64,000 bases of DNA from Amblyornis subalaris (Eukaryota > Chordata > Aves > Passeriformes > Ptilonorhynchidae). Location of the stretch: positions 2,936,654 to 3,000,653 of the forward strand of contig JACAXG010000104.1 of assembly GCA_018881555.1 (NCBI GenBank), written 5' to 3'. A model generated the notes under the pieces. The model was given only the letters and a program-made list of their open reading frames with translations. It made no database searches and was not told the origin of the DNA. Numbering within the stretch: the stretch's first letter is position 1; the number at the start of each line of letters is the position of its first letter. Of this stretch, positions 1 through 15,429 are shown in pieces. The translations under genes were made by a program, and so were the position numbers.

Positions 1-3000
1 AACTCCTGGTTCTCTCACTCAGAAAAGCAGTTAAAAGATTGTTAAAAAAANCCCAACAAACAACATAGCTTGACCTTTTTGTGCAGAATCTTCTTCATAT
101 AATTATCCTAACTAAAGATACACTATACACCATTGCAAAGATGCAGCAGACCAATATGAGTTTCACAGAGTTTCAAAACATATTCAAATACTGAATTCTT
201 CTTGTTCACAAAAGACAGTTTTTACATTTCTTGCACAGGGATTATTTTAGAGGAAAATAAGAGCCTTCAATTCTCCACTGTTTGGTGCTGATATAATGCT
301 TTCCTCATGATGTTTTCAGTATAATTTCAGGATCAAAATAAAGTTGTTTTCCTTTTGCATCTGCTTTTAACCTTCTGCTCGAATTGTCTTCCTCCTCACT
401 GATACTTAAAACTCCTTGAAAAGAAAGATTCTTCTGATCACTCCATGATATTTCTCCCCGCATCTGAAATTCTCATATGCCTCCAGGTAGTAAACTTCCT
501 CCTAGGTGCATTTTTACATTCACCGAAACAAAAAACCCTTATGGCGTTTAAATGCTCCAAGTCATAGATGAGAACAATGAGCTCAGACACGCTTCTCTGG
601 AATGGAAACATCTGTGAGAGAGATTCCACTCAAATCCTTGCGTACGGGTGACCTTTCTCTTTTGCCTGTGCTCAGCTGCATGTGCTACAGAGCCCTGACC
701 AAGGGATATGCTCCTGTTTTGTAATTCCCCATCTAAGCCAATTGTGCAATGCCAGCAGCAGCCCTTACCAGCCAATCACAATCAAAATGGAAACAGCAGG
801 CAAATACAAGGCAGACAGGCTCAGATTTATTGTGTTCTCATATACTTGGTCCTTTTTCGATGTATGTGCCGTATTTTTAGTCCTGATAATTTATTGCAAG
901 GCCTGCTGTGTCACTGTTTGACATTTAGAAATATTGTGCATCAATTTGTTATGGTAATACCTTAAAAGACAAAATAAAAATCAACAGAATAGAATGTCAG
1001 GATTCTTTATTCAAGATTGCTGAATCATGGAAACACCAGTTTTGCTTTATAAGATTATGTCAGTAGCATAATGATAAGAGGATGTTTAGGAGGATGAAGA
1101 ACACGGGTATCCAGATCTGTCATCTTAAGCTACTCTTCAAAATTACAAATTTAAACATGACTCACAGTTTATTCCCTCTCTTTTACAAAATGCAATCTCT
1201 CTCAAATTTACAGACAAAATATTTAGTGGGAAACATGAATAATCATTAAAAATGCAAAGGGACACTTGCTTTCTTTCAGAAGCAGCTAAGCAGTCCTTTT
1301 AGTAAAACAGAATATTAGAAACGACCCTCACTGCCCACATTCAGTGCACGTTACTTAACTCTTGCCTCTGGGTTAAGGACAACACTGATAAACAACATCT
1401 GAGCACTTGCCTTGTAAGCCTGACAACCCTTGCAGACAAACAGGGCTTTATATTAGCAACATGCTTCCCACTACGGTAAATTTCCATGATTTACTAAAGG
1501 TTTCCCTCTTCTTTTTCTTTATTTAAAGGGCAAGAGGAGGAGAGAGATGCAGACTGATTTTAGCCTCTTCCTGTTTCCCATTTAAAGTTTCCATAATTTT
1601 AACCTTTAGTGACTGAGCAAACTAAAATTATAATAGCAACCATGTGCCACAATAATCAGGTAGCAAAACAAACTCCTTGGGTACCCAGACTTAATGTGGA
1701 TGAATGGAGTCAAAAAGATGCTGCAGCTGTTCCCACAGGAGTTAGTGTGGATTTTGGAGTGCATTAAGACTCATAAAGAGCTATTTTCCCTGCTCAGTAG
1801 AAGTTGCCAGGAACCCTGAAATTTCTCCATACTTCCTCAGAGGAAGCATAATCTCAGAGTACATAAATGCAACCACTATATCATATGAAAACTACTGACA
1901 TTTCAGTGTGAATATGAATAAAATTAAAGCCTCTGAAAGAGCATCAATCAGATTTCTCTCTAAGAGCACAGGAAAAGACAGATTCAGCTGGGATCCCAGA
2001 AATTATCTACATGGCAGCTCCACAGAGTTAATTACCTGCCTCAACACCTGACAATAAGCAGAGCTTAATATCATTATCCTAGAAAAATAAAAAGACAAGG
2101 CTTACTTATGTGGAAGAATTAGCAAAGAAAAGCACATATCTAAGATAGCCCAAAAGACATCTTCAGCCAACCTTGTTTTTCCACTGGATCAAATCGAAGG
2201 ATCAAATATGTTGTGTGCTTGCATGAATCAGAAAGGGGCTCCTTTCCGGCTCAAACATAAAAGCCAGGATTCCCCACTGCTGCCTAGAAGAGACCCAGTG
2301 GCAAAGTCTTGAGCACCTGACTTCAAACTCTTAACACTCTGTTAATATAGACCGCTGGAACAAAAAAAAAAATGCCCTGTTCCAAATCAATCAGGGTGGG
2401 AAAAATATTTGTTATCTTGACAACAGTGCGTTGTTGCAAATGCCTGGCTATGCAGTCTGAGATCCAGCTCCAGCAAATCATAGGCAGGAAGCAACAAACC
2501 AAACTAAGACATTGTGTACAACAAAGTTGAGAACATTACAAAGACTACAAAGTCACGTATTCAAGAAAAGTAAATATTGAAAACAGGTCTGTCTGCCAAG
2601 GTACCCTTGCTCTACTGACCTCTGTTGCCACACACACACCTGCATATGGAGTTACAAGACACTTTACAAGATCCTCTTCTCTTTTAAGGCATAAGGTGAA
2701 AAGTGCTTTGGAAACAAGCATATATTCAATTTTCCTTTGGCTCCTGATTTAACTGTGAGTGCCAGCTGTCCCTCTTTCTCTCCGCCGTATTTATTACATT
2801 TTATTCCAATACTGATTGCCCCTTAACCCCCATGTGCTTGAGAGGAATGCATTTTGGTTTGTGCTCTGTGTCTCAGCAGAATCATGTTCTGATGGGCACA
2901 GCCTATCCTGCCTTGGTCTGGCTGCATTGTATTCATCAGCTTAGCTGATGTACTCATCATTCTCCGATAAGCTTGGTCACCACTATCCATATTTGTCTCT

Positions 3001-5420
3001 TTTATCCCTTCAACCACACTAATTTCTTGCCCCAAGAACAGTTCAAAAAGATTTTTTTTCATTTTTTAAATTTTATACTCTCAAGACAAATGATCACATC
3101 AGTTCTCAGTCCTTCCTGAATATTGCAGTCCCTTCATCCTCCAGCCTGAGTCTCCCTTACCCTACGTCCCACTCGATCTTCCAGTATCTTCCCTCAGCTG
3201 TGGTCCTGCCTGTGGAATCCAGCAGCTTGCCTGCATGGCCTGCTGGATCTCATCCTAAGCCACTATCTTCCTGCTCTCAGCCCTGGTAGCAGACCTGGCT
3301 CTAGAGTAGGTCATCTTGCAACCACAGAGAAGCCCCTGCTCAGCCCCAGGATGAAGTGGGACATTTTTGACAACAGGCTTGAGTAGCTACTAAGCTAAGC
3401 ATCTGTGGCCTGGGATTTAGGCAGATTTTTCTCAAGGTACTTCCTTGACACAAAGGCCATCATTCTTCGAAGTGTCAAGTCCGAGTCCTTGAACAAAGGA
3501 AAGAGACACTTAAGCTTCTCAAACAAGACATTGTTTTAATGTTTGAAAAGCACAGTGGATTTGTTCCCTGGCATCTTATGAACCACTCAGCTATTTCGGC
3601 TGAACTTTAGACCAAAAATTCAGGTGGCACCTCACAAATCAAAGAAAATTTGGCAGAGTTGTTAATGACTGGAAACCAACCCTCACAGTGAGAAACATTA
3701 GAAAACCTAAACAGAAGCATCTATCTATTCAGGCTTCTTAACATTTCCCTTACAACCTCTGTTGTCTTTAATGTATTAACTTGTATCCGGTGTACTTTCT
3801 GAAACATAATTTATATAAGCTTGTAATTCAAATTTAGTATTTCCTTCCTTTGTTTCCCTCCTAATACATGCACAAAAAAACCCCAAACCAAAACAAAAAA
3901 ACCGAAACATCGTGGGATATGCACTGTTCTTCTGTTTATTCACCAGAACAAAGAACAGAACATTTTTAGAAAGGCAGAGAAACCATCCCTGCTCTGCAGA
4001 AAATGTGTCCAGCAAACTGATAAAGACCAGGTCAGAAAAGTAGAAAGTGGAGGAAGAGGAGCAGGGCCACAGAGGACAGGAGAAATTGCAGCAGAGGGTA
4101 GACTTTCTGCTCAGTCCCCTTCCTCTGTCTTGGGGAGCCAGCATGAAACCATTTGGAGGGTTTACACTGTTGGTTTTACCCAACAAACACTGAGTTTTCC
4201 ACATAGACTGTAGAGCAGGAACTGAATTTTCCACTTAGTGACTCCTCAGCTTTAGATTATGGGGACATCCCCTCTTTGTCGTGTTTGCAAGACTTATTAG
4301 GTCATGCACCTGGGGGAAAGGGTGGGAAAGCTTATAGTACATAGGACTGTGGAAAGAAACTTCCCTCTGGGGTATGTGGAAGCAATTACATAAACATCAT
4401 CTGAAAGATCCTTGCATTTCTCCAAGGTATGGGTGGTGAAAACTGCTACACAAATAATTTCCTATTGCTCCTACACTGCCATATCAAAACTATTTGTATA
4501 CATTCATCTCTACTACAAATGAAGCAAAGAAAATCTTTGGGTTCATCCCAGAGACTTGAAAATATCAAACCTTTGCATGTTTGAAATTCTGTACAGCATT
4601 TTAGGTTACATAATTCCAGTTATTTAAAACTGAATTTCAGTCTTATAGCTTCATTACTAAACAGTTGGCCTACATTACACTCAGGACTGTTCCCTACCTC
4701 AACTGCCTCTGCATACAAAAAGACTGGAAATTCTTGCTCTCAAGGGCTGAACAGCTATTTCCATAGTAGGACTTCAGTAACATTCCGTGAAGAATTACTG
4801 CATTGAGCAGGGCACCAAGACAATGTCTGTAGCAATCCACATTATAAGCAGAACCCTGGAATCAGCCTATCTTAAAGCTTCCTCACCCACAGAAGCTTGT
4901 CACTGACCATCAATGTGCATCAGTGACACTCACACACTGCTGCTCTAAAAGATGTGAGGTCTGGGGCAGCTCAAAAATTCTGATCTTTTTTGGCATGCAA
5001 CTGTAAGTTTATGTAGGAAGGACTTGGAATTGGCTCACCACTTAGCTTAGGAACAGGCCACTGGAAATCAGACACTTAACAACAAGGTTATTGTTTCCCA
5101 AGAGAAACTTTGTAGTCTGCATTTTCAGAGACACTTAAACTGGCTGAACCTGAGCCACCTCAAAGACCACTTCTCCATCTCTCCTGCTGCTGCTAGGAAT
5201 GATTTCTTGAGGGGTGAAGGGGAGACAAGAATTCTTTCTTAATCATCAGTGTTTCACACATTAAAAAAATGAAACCTCTAATGCCCTGGCAATTAATGGC
5301 AGCAGAGAAGAACCACCTCCTTAGTGGCCTTTATAAGCTCTAGAAGACAGGTAATATAGTGAAGAATGTGACCTTAATGGTATTAACAAATAAAGATAAA
5401 AATCTCCAGTAAAGCAACTG

Positions 5421-5449
5421 GGAAAAAAAAAAAAAAAGAAAGAAAAAAA
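5421..5449 (+). repeat. A-rich simple tract
   Basis: A 15-base A run followed by GAAAGAAAAAAA. No LINE or SINE body is recognisable next to it. Confidence 0.8.
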
Positions 5450-8400
5450 TTCAGCTAAGCCCGGTGGAGACATTTCACATTACTGGTTTTATGCTGGTTT
5501 CCCAACAAGGAAAAGGGCAGGAACAATTCACCTGTCATAGCCTTGCTGCACATCTCCTTCTCTCCCTTACACAGGGTAGCCAAGACTACTTCAATTAAAT
5601 CATTATCTAAGTCCTAGAGGATGCAGTTTTTGCTAGAGCAGAAGAATTTAATGGGTTATGAACTTGACAAAGGAAAAAAAAAAAGAAAGGAAAATTCACC
5701 TGTAAATCTAGTACTCAGCCACTAAATAGTAATTAGACCTAGAGCAGCTTAATTTTCTTACAATTCTTGATTGCTCATTACCATAAAGCCTACTTTGCTT
5801 CAGAACTAGCCAATTTATCCACTTCANTCCAAAAGAAATCCACTAGCTGGATATTTTAAAAAAGAAATAACAACAAAAAATCATATTTGGCATGTTCCCC
5901 TAATTTTAAAAGGTTTAAAAGCTGCTTCATAATTTTTAAATGTCTTGTACTCTATTGGTCTTTAAATATGTTAATCTTGTGACAGCTTCTTTCTCACAAT
6001 CCAAAGTAAAACTAAAATTCAGGACTTAATGTTTTAAGACACTATCTCTAACGAGAAGAAAGCAGACTTGTGCCTTCTTGAGTACATGATGAAAATAGGA
6101 TGATATATCACACTCCACAAAGCTCCAATTTGAAAGCTGCAGATATTGCAGGCTTTTATAGCCCAAAATACCCAGCTTCACTGTAGAAGGTTCCTGATTA
6201 AAACAATTTAGAGGTAGCAGGAACTGAGAAAGAACTATAAACCAGACATATGAGCTCTTACATTGAACTGCCTACTTTCAATTGCTAAGTCAGCCTGTAG
6301 GTTTTAACACAGTATCTAAGCTTAATACTGCTTTGTAATGCTGCTGCTATTCCAGATCTTTCGTAATGTGTTTTATAAAAACCTGTGCTTAAATGAGTAC
6401 TTAAAAGCATTTAACTGAAGGATAGCCTGGCAAATAAAAAATGTTATAATCCTTTATAACATGTTACAAATGTAACATTTTTAAAAGTTATATAATGTTA
6501 CAAATGATAATTTGAACTTGCACTGCATCATATTTGATACTTATGAAATTATATCACATAGAATCATAATGTGATTATACACCTAAGACAAATTGGAACT
6601 GTTCTGAAAGCTGAACAGTAATACCTTCCCATTAACAACACTTGCTCTAAATTAGCAAACTTTAAAATTATATTTTCCATTTTTAGGACAGAAAATTTGA
6701 GGCTTGCATTGTTATTGAGATATCAGTGGCAAAGAAACCATCTGCCAAGAAAATAAATAGAATGAAAATGTATTTCCAAAAGATGGCTGTATATACAATT
6801 GCATGTTGCTGTCATGGCATTTAATCACTTAGACAGAAAACTGCAGTTTGGTGCCAAGTTCTGCCACAGATGTAGATGTATGACTAACTGAGGTCAAGAA
6901 TACTGAACAAATCTGAGGACAGAATTGTTCCTAACAAGGGTAACATTTATGAATACCCAGATGAAGCTCTTTGGCTACCTAGCATTCCTCCTGAGCCCCT
7001 AAAGCAAATTGGCACGACATTTTGGCTCCCACTCAAAAAAAAAAGTGTGCCTGACATCTTGTGGTGATACTCATTTGTGACATCTCAGTTCAGATTCCTA
7101 CAAGAATCACTTTCGGTTGAGGTGTGTAACCATCCATCAGGTATCAGTTCTTATTCCAGCAACATTTATGAGAAAAAAAGAGAAATTACAAGCACANTCT
7201 ATTTATGGTACATGGCACTGCACATGGGGCAAAAATGGGAACACAACGATTAACAACTTCTGTATCATTTCAGATAGAATTAATATAGTTTTCGCTTTAG
7301 TTTTTGTAACCTATATCTCTTCAGCTGAAAACACTGAAGAAGTCAGCTAGTGCAGGAAGCGCAGCTCAAGGACATGTCCATCACTTCTATCTCACTGAAA
7401 TGAGAGTGGACCCAAGGAACAGGCTCACCTGAAGCTTCCTGAGGTGCTGAATTTAAAGCTGCAGCCCGGCAGTGTAGAAGTTGCTGCACTGCACCTATCT
7501 CTCCACATCCAAATCTCTGGAGTCAGGGAAAAAACTTGCCATCTTCTGCTTCTTACTAGGTTTAACTAGTGAGCAAGTGTACTGTGCTTCAACATGAAAG
7601 AAGGCTATTGATGTAGGAAAATTTTTTCTATTTGGTTATTGGGCCCTGTCGTAGTCAGCTCAATGAACTTTAACTGCAGAAGGAAAAACCTGTCCAGCTC
7701 AAACTAGGGCTGACCACTGTTCATGAAGAAATATAGGAAAGAAAAGGAATTCCAGCAGAAGAAAATTTAAAATAAGACAGCCAGGAGTGCTGTTATACAA
7801 GTGCAGCCTCTAGTGGTCTGTCCAAAATCACTGAATGCCAAGTAAAAATTATTATCTATCAAGCTTCTGGCAGTAACAGCTGCATTTCACCCAACACAGC
7901 TGATGCTGTGACACTCCATAGCAGAAGCATAACCCGTAAGTAAGGAGGCACCATTTCTTATTGATGCTTATGCTTCAAATCCGATTTTGAAAATAACAAC
8001 TTCTTCCCCTCCCCCACCAAAAAATCCCACCAAACAAAAAAAACCCAAACAACTAAATCACTATGAATACAACATGCATACTATTCTACAATCTAATAAA
8101 TTCTATACTGAAATTCTGTGAACAGATGTATTTTTAAATGCACATTAAAAAATCCAAAGCATTTAGTCCTTCTCTTTATTTCAGTAATTACTGCCTTCCC
8201 TTCAGAGAAACAGATGAAGCTGCAAAGGAAATTAGAAAATCTGAGCCTCTGTGTTGGAGCTGAACCTGTTAAAGCTTCATCATTAGACAAGGTTCAGATA
8301 AGAAATTTGATGCATTTCCCTGCCTCCACTATGCACCTTTTTCTTCTTATTTCTCCATGTTCCAGTTAACTCTCCCTAAATCTTATCCAGTGTACCACTG

Positions 8401-9640
8401 ACAAAAGCCTTCTCTTTTTCCTTTCCTGTTATGCTTACTTTTGGTCTCAGCTGTTATTCGTTCATGCCCCAGGCATGTCTAAAAACATACTGCATTGCAA
8501 TTTTCTCAGGACTGGGAACCATCAGATAACCAAAATTGCATTTTAGGATCTCTCAGCAAGCAGGCAAAGAAGAATTTAGATGAATGTTGGGTTGTGAGGT
8601 GACATAAATAAAAAACATCCTAGGCAAGTGGTTATAATTTGCTCATGAAGCAGAAAAGATGAGCAGAATCATACAGCCTGGCAGAGTGACACCATGATAA
8701 TGCCTTTTGCAACTTTATAAGCATAGGCAAGATAATTACACATGATGTTGTGTCAGTGACAGGAGATCTTAAAAGCCAGATAAACAGGAGAAAAAATAAT
8801 GAGAGCAACTTCAAAGTCTAAGGGGCTATTAACAATTCAATACTTTGGAAGTCTCATCCAAACTTCACATTGAGTGTAGCCCAGACAGCCATGAGTGGTT
8901 ATGTGTAGCCCTATGCCGGATCTGAAAATTCCTCGGTCACCACAGGACTGTGACAACAACAGCTCACTGCATCTGCCTGCAGACCAAGAGCCCACAGGGA
9001 AGATGGGCTACTACTGGAGATGTTCCATCGACGAGGCAAATGCCAACACCCTGACAAACAGGAGAGCTGCCCTCCAGCCTTGGTCCCAAAAGCAACCAGA
9101 AGTCTTTATCCTGCACCACAGTAGGTCCCTTGAAATTGTGAGGTACGAATCCAAACATATTTACTTGACTCAAGCACTGCTTCTGTTCCTCAGCCAGATG
9201 GACAACATTGGTACACACCTTATTGAAAATATTTATGCAATTTATTTAGCATACACAGTCACATTTCTTTTTTATCTCCCCACTCAGATTCAGAGATATG
9301 GGCATCAGTATCTTCCTTGATTGGTCCCTATAGCTCCTCTTTATCTCCTGTGCTACTTTAGGTCCTCAAATCAGCCTCTCTTCCACTTTCACCAATTCCT
9401 ACTTAAAATAAACACGACTGATTGGAGTACAGTAATGCTGGCTATATTCCATCATATATGCTGACCTTCTTTCTGCTCCAAAAAGCTTATGCTGTTGGGG
9501 AGGAAGCTGAGGGAATGTAGCCAGTGTTAAAAATAAAGTGTCCAGGCATTATCATCTGCCTGGGCCTGGACATCTGCTTGTACCACATGCACTTATCCCC
9601 TTTCATGGTGCCCCATCAGCCTTTTTTTTATGGTAACTTC

Positions 9641-9692
9641 TTAGAATGGTTTGGGTTGAAAGGCACTTTAGAGATCATCTAAATCTGCCCAG
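9641..9692 (-). repeat. CR1 LINE 3' end, short fragment
   Basis: TTAGAATGGTTTGGGTTG followed by AGATCATCTAAATCTGCCC is the reverse complement of the CR1 3' end (consensus AGAATGGTTTGGGTTGGAAGG...AGATCATCTAG). Only the terminal part is preserved; it may extend a little further right in degraded form. Confidence 0.75.
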
Positions 9693-12600
9693 AACTTCAC
9701 AAGCTTTATCCCATCAAGGAACTAAAATCAGAGTGACCGTAATGCATTTTTGCAGGTAAAAGAAATATTAATTTAACAAGTTGTTGCTAAACAGATCCTC
9801 TTTTAGTGTGTGAAATTAAGTAAAATAAGTTTTTTAAGGAAGAGTTTTAATTTTCTAAATGGAAAACAGTGTGATTTCTTCAGGTCATGGAGAGCTGCTT
9901 TTAGAAGGACTATCTGAAGAAAGAAAACAAGTTTGAGGACTCATTTAGACTTAACTACAGATGGCTGAAGTAGGTCACGTTATCCTGGAGGGACAATTAA
10001 GGATAAATAGGTCAATAAAGGCAAAAGGGCTCCATGTTGGTTTAAACTTAAGTAAATTGAGCAACAGAAAGCCTATGCAACTCTCATTTTAGAACTATTA
10101 AGTCCAACTCCATAAAAGCATTTTTACACCTATTCAGAACTATGATATTGGAAATAGAGATATTTTCAGGACACTGCAACAACCATTAATGTCACTGCAC
10201 AAAGTATTGGAACACCTTACAGGGAATGCTGCATGTTTTGTTTTAGAACTGTGCCTTTACACTTAAATAGGGTGTTACATTCTCTGAATTTAATACTGGA
10301 CTAATGAAAACTCCTGTGTGAGGGTCCAGAATTTTAGTAATTAACTTTCACAATTGTAAAGTACTTAATTTACTTATTAGCAGACTAAATTTACCACCGG
10401 AGGGTGCGTGTCATACACGCTATCTAAATCCTCTAAACCCTGAAGGTGTAAATGGGATTTAAAGACTGGAAAGGCTTTGCCTGTACAGGGCTGAGATTTA
10501 AAACAAGTTTAAGGCATTCATAAGGTGGACATCAAAACAAGTGTAAATTGTTCCAGACCCAGGAAAAATTCAGACTCTAAGTAACAATTTGGGCTTTGAC
10601 CTAATCTTGTGAAAGTAGGTATCTGACACAAAAGCTTTAGACTACCACTTAAATTTAAGATACAATGCTCTTACTTCAAACCTAAGACCTTGCATTTCCT
10701 GTCTGCTTACAGCAACATATGGTATTTACAACTCTTTGGCAGCTGTGCTCTGAGAAAGGAAGGGTGCACACAGCATAACAGATTTTGCTGGAAGTCCTGG
10801 GATGTTCTCACTGACAAATTTGAGGGGCTGCCAAGGAAACAGCAGGGTACAGGTTCCATATCTTCAGCCTGGATTGTAATCCAACAAAGAGCAGAGCATG
10901 GAAATTATGTGCAGCTGACAGAAACAAACTCCAAAGCTGCAAAGCTGTTGCTCAGCATGTCAGTATGAACTGTCACAGCATCTGGTTTTTGTCACTTACC
11001 CATTATGTGGTGATGTTCATCCCTGGCACTCCATAAAACAAATGTGGTTAACTCTTAGCTAGTGGTGGGCTGCCCATTTAGTTTGCAGATAAATGAGGGA
11101 ACACAGGCAGTTACCCTCCCACACTGGCTCTTCACAAGGTCCACTGGACCCTGACGGGCTTAGCAGCTCAAAACACAGCATTACCCCAACACTGCTGCTT
11201 CTGCTTTCAGAGCACAGTGATGGATCCATGCCCAGGAACCTGGCCAGGCCCAAGCTGTGTGAGCCCTGTGCTCTCCTGTGCCTCTTGCACTGAGGTTTGT
11301 TAGCTCCAGCAACACCCATGCCATGCTGCTGCATGTCCCTCTCGTCCCTACCTAAATCCACCTCGTTGTGCTTTGCTGTGCCCACACAGACCTGAACCCA
11401 CTGGAAGGCCGAGCACAGACATTTCTCTTTCAGTTTTCCAGTGTTATCCCAAACAATAGGGAGCTGGTGTAGTAAAAAGGAAGGGTCTACTAGAAGCTTA
11501 CCAAACCCTAACAACTGAGCTTTCAAAGTGTCAGACATCAACACTTTCAAAGGTCAGCTTGTTCTGTTCCATTACTTGGACAGGATGGCTCCCTAGTTTC
11601 CTACACCAGAGAGTATCAAAACAACAGGATTTTTTAGAAGGCCACGTGGTGTTCAAGCATATGTAAACCTTCAGGAATCTCAAAGAAGGGGACGCTCTCT
11701 CAGGCAGGAAACTGACGGACACCTTTCTAAACAGGAAACTGCTGATCACACCAAGTTAACCTGAGTTATGCTCAAGATCAGGCAGTAGGACAGCAGGAAG
11801 AGAAGCTGTCAAAGGCTTTGGCAGAATACAAGTGAAAAAGGCCCATGTATTGTGTTTAATCAGCAATATGGGACTCAAACAGGCCATCAAAAACTGTTCT
11901 GAATTTTCTAATCTACACTATTTCTTATTTCTCTTGAAAGGGATTTTTTGTTTAAGACTCAGTTTTACACTTTTAAAGTACTGGTTTTTCCATCTCTTGT
12001 GACCACAACAATTTTAGCTTGCTTTCTTTGTTCAAAGATGAACCTATATGAGCAGCAAAGAAAAGCATTAAAACTATACTCTTTTGTTCTCATAAACAGC
12101 ATATTGTTTTCTAATTGCAGTAGAAACTGCTAATTAACCAGAAGTAAAACCATATGTTGAAAAATACTGTCCAGTTAGTTTTCTTTTTTAACCACTGCAA
12201 TTATCTATTAATTTCTTTTGGAGCAAGTTCTCATGCTACTACCCACCTTTGGTAAATCCATATTCCAACAATGTGTTGGAATAAAGCTAATAAAATGTAT
12301 TTCAAGAAACGACTGTGATGGAGAGAGATTAAATATGAATAACAATTGCTTTCAGGGTACACCGCAAATCTTAAAAGTCTATTTACTAGGATCAATAGAA
12401 AAAGGAAAAAATACTTTCAAAACAGAGAATGTTGAATGCCCTGAAATGCAATCTTCAGTGTACAGTTGGCAGCTATTTCAGGAGCCTTTTGCAAACCTGA
12501 ATGCAATATTCTTCCTTCAGCCTCAGTAAATGTGTGATGTAAAAGGTACATTCCATAGGTGCCTCTCCCACTATGCAGTAAGAATGATGGACACTGTGTA

Positions 12601-14527
12601 TGGAGGTTGTTGGGATTTTACTCAGCTAAGAGATGAGACAACCTTGATCTGTCTGACCTCTTTTTCCTACCAAGCTCAGCAGTCATCCTCGAAGGACTCA
12701 CAGAGCCAAGTAATAGGAGACATTCTTCTCTGCAGAAAGAGACTCAGACCAGCTACACAGACATTATAAAATGTCCTCAAAACATTCCAAATAGATGCAA
12801 GACGTGGCTGACTTGCCCCTACTGAAATCCAGTTGAATTTAAAGTTGTCACCTCTCATAGACAGTTTATCTAGAGATATTACTGTATTCAACTCCATTGA
12901 TAACAACTATAAATTCACAAGGATCAATATTTACATGTTAACCATTTGTACTTCAGCATTTTAGTTAACTACTCTTCTAGAAAGTGTTGCCTTACATACT
13001 GCCATGGATTCTCCTCCTTGGGTAGCCTATGTATCTTTCTAAGACAATTTTCAGCTCTTTAATAACACTTTATCTTGTACTTCAAGAATAACAAAAAAAA
13101 TATTATCTGCTAAAAGGAAAAATCTGCTTTAGAAGCATTACACATATAGCTTTACAACATATATTTCACTACCAAAACAGTAGTTATAAAAGCATTAGCT
13201 GCAATCTTCTACTGTCTATTGTACTCGTCCTTAATCCATTGCTTTTTCCTGACAAAGCAGCAATCTTTCAACATAACTGTTGTCACATACTACGTCAACA
13301 ATCTGTACTGAATATTTTGACATTACTACAAACCGTATGNTAGACATCGTATTTTATCCAGCCATCTATAGAGCACGAATTTACCTTGCAACATTAACAA
13401 CACCCACCTGAAGAATATGGTTCAGCTCTCTGCTTAATGATATACAGTTGCACCAAGGTTAACCGAGTATCTTTAAATTGAGATGAGGTATTCCCTTTCC
13501 ACTGTGTCCTTTCTTAACATCCTCATGTATCAGGCATTTACACATCTGAGCACATGCTAGCAGCTCTACTATTTGTGCTATTCTACTCCATGATCATCTA
13601 AGCTGATAACATGCAACTTTTAATAGTTCTATTCCCAATAGATGCAAGGTGGATATCTCATGGATGCCCCATGAGATATTTAACTTTTCATTATTAAACT
13701 TCACTGTAAAAAAGACAAGAGAAAGTTCACACAGAAAAAGCTTGCAAAACCCAGTGTTTAGATAATACAGAACAAGAATACACAAGGTCATGTGTATTAT
13801 AAAATTAAAAGGAATAAAAAGGTAGGTTGAAAGGTTTAAATTTTTCCTCTTTCAACAAAGTCCTAAGCTAGTCTGCTTTCACTTACGAACAGATCTTGAA
13901 AACCTGATGTCACTGCTAAGATTTATTAAACCAGTAAATACTTTATTGGGTGAACTCTACTGCAGAGCACAGAAAGGTCCTTTCTTATGAGGCTCTTAGT
14001 AGCTCATCACTGTCATCTCCATGAAATATCATTTCCCTTAACATGTGACTGCAGGCAGTCAGACAATGAGGTTTGAGTTACTGCTGCCAGTCCCTTGCTG
14101 TGATCTTGTACAGGGCCAAGTAGCACAAGTAGTTTTCTGAGGAACTGTTATGGCTCCACACATGTGTATGCTCTACACTCTGTGCTCTTNGAAAAGTCCA
14201 CTTCCCCCTAGTCTGTCAGAACAGACAAAAGACAGTTATGTATCTGATAAACTAAATGACAATAACCTGGGAGAGGAGTCCATGCACAAAAGCTGTGGGC
14301 TGCATTTCTCTCTTTTCTGTAAATCCGTACTCCTCATGCCTCTTTAATCAATTTACAAACTAAAAAACTAACTGCCTCCACTTCCCTCAAAACCAGCTTC
14401 CAAAGCATTCAAAACAGGATTTGAACACTAAGATGGCATGCAAAATCCTACCTTATAACACCTTTAACAGCACTAGAAATATCCCAACTCAAGCACAATT
14501 GCACCACTGCCCCTCTCAGGGTTATGC

Positions 14528-14572
14528 ACATATCAATATATATAACATATCAATATATATAACATATCAATA
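14528..14572 (+). repeat. 17-bp AT-rich tandem repeat, about 2.6 copies
   Basis: The unit ACATATCAATATATATA occurs twice perfectly and then for a further 11 bases. It lies in the 3'-ward MCF2L intron with no associated gene. Confidence 0.9.
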
Positions 14573-15429
14573 GCAAAGCATACTTCACAAGGGGATGTAT
14601 GCTGGCATCTGGCTACTGTCATTTCTGTAGGTTTTTATTCCTATAAACCTGCACAAGGGCTCACAAACGCAATTTCACACAGTAAGCTTCTAACACAGCA
14701 AAGATATCAGGAATGTCATAAGACCTCTGAGATTATATCGATTCTCAGACACAAAAAGGTTGCACGTTTATCAGTATCTTACCAGTAGCATTATTTCTAA
14801 AAGATTTGAAATTGAATTGTCATCACCTTAAACCTGGAGAACTGTTATATTCACAATAGTTAATACCTTACTCTTAACATCTAGACAGCTGGGCTATCTC
14901 CTTCGTTTACAAAGAACAGTCTTCTCTTTCTAAATACTTATAAACTAAAGAAACAAGAAAATCCTAGAAGAACAGCCAGACTTAAGGATTGACCACTTCT
15001 GGCTCAATACTCACAGAATAATTGTTGTCAGGTAGGGGCAACTAACAGAAAAACCTCCAGAAAATCTGTTCTCAGACTTTTAATTAGTTAAAATGTGCTC
15101 CTGTCAAACTGGTGTGTTGGGATGGTATCAGTGCTCCCCCCATGCACCAGATGCTGTTTGTTCTGATCAGAATTTCTCACATGAACCCCACTCTGTGCAG
15201 GAGTTCAATGGGCCACCATGAAGTGCACCACCAAGGACTTTCAAAAGGAGAAGCAGATGTAAATTTAGTATATAATTATTTGCAGAAACAGTATGCAAGA
15301 CACCATCAAGGGATGTTTAGCACCATGCAGTGTAACCACCACAAGGATAAACAAAGAAAAGGCAAAAGTTGGCTTTTAGCTTCAGGGCTTCATTCTCTGA
15401 TAAACTAGGGATTAAGAAGTACAACCAGG

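Noticed and set aside
3776..4234. 152-codon minus-strand ORF
   Set aside because: Low-complexity hydrophobic translation of A-rich and unique intron sequence; no motif and no splice context.
6560..6580. ATAGAATCATAAT as a CR1 tail
   Set aside because: Only about ten bases resemble the CR1 terminal octamer, and no CR1 body adjoins it.
11059..11550. 163-codon minus-strand ORF in a GC-richer stretch
   Set aside because: Composition-driven ORF with no known domain and no match to the expected MCF2L exons.
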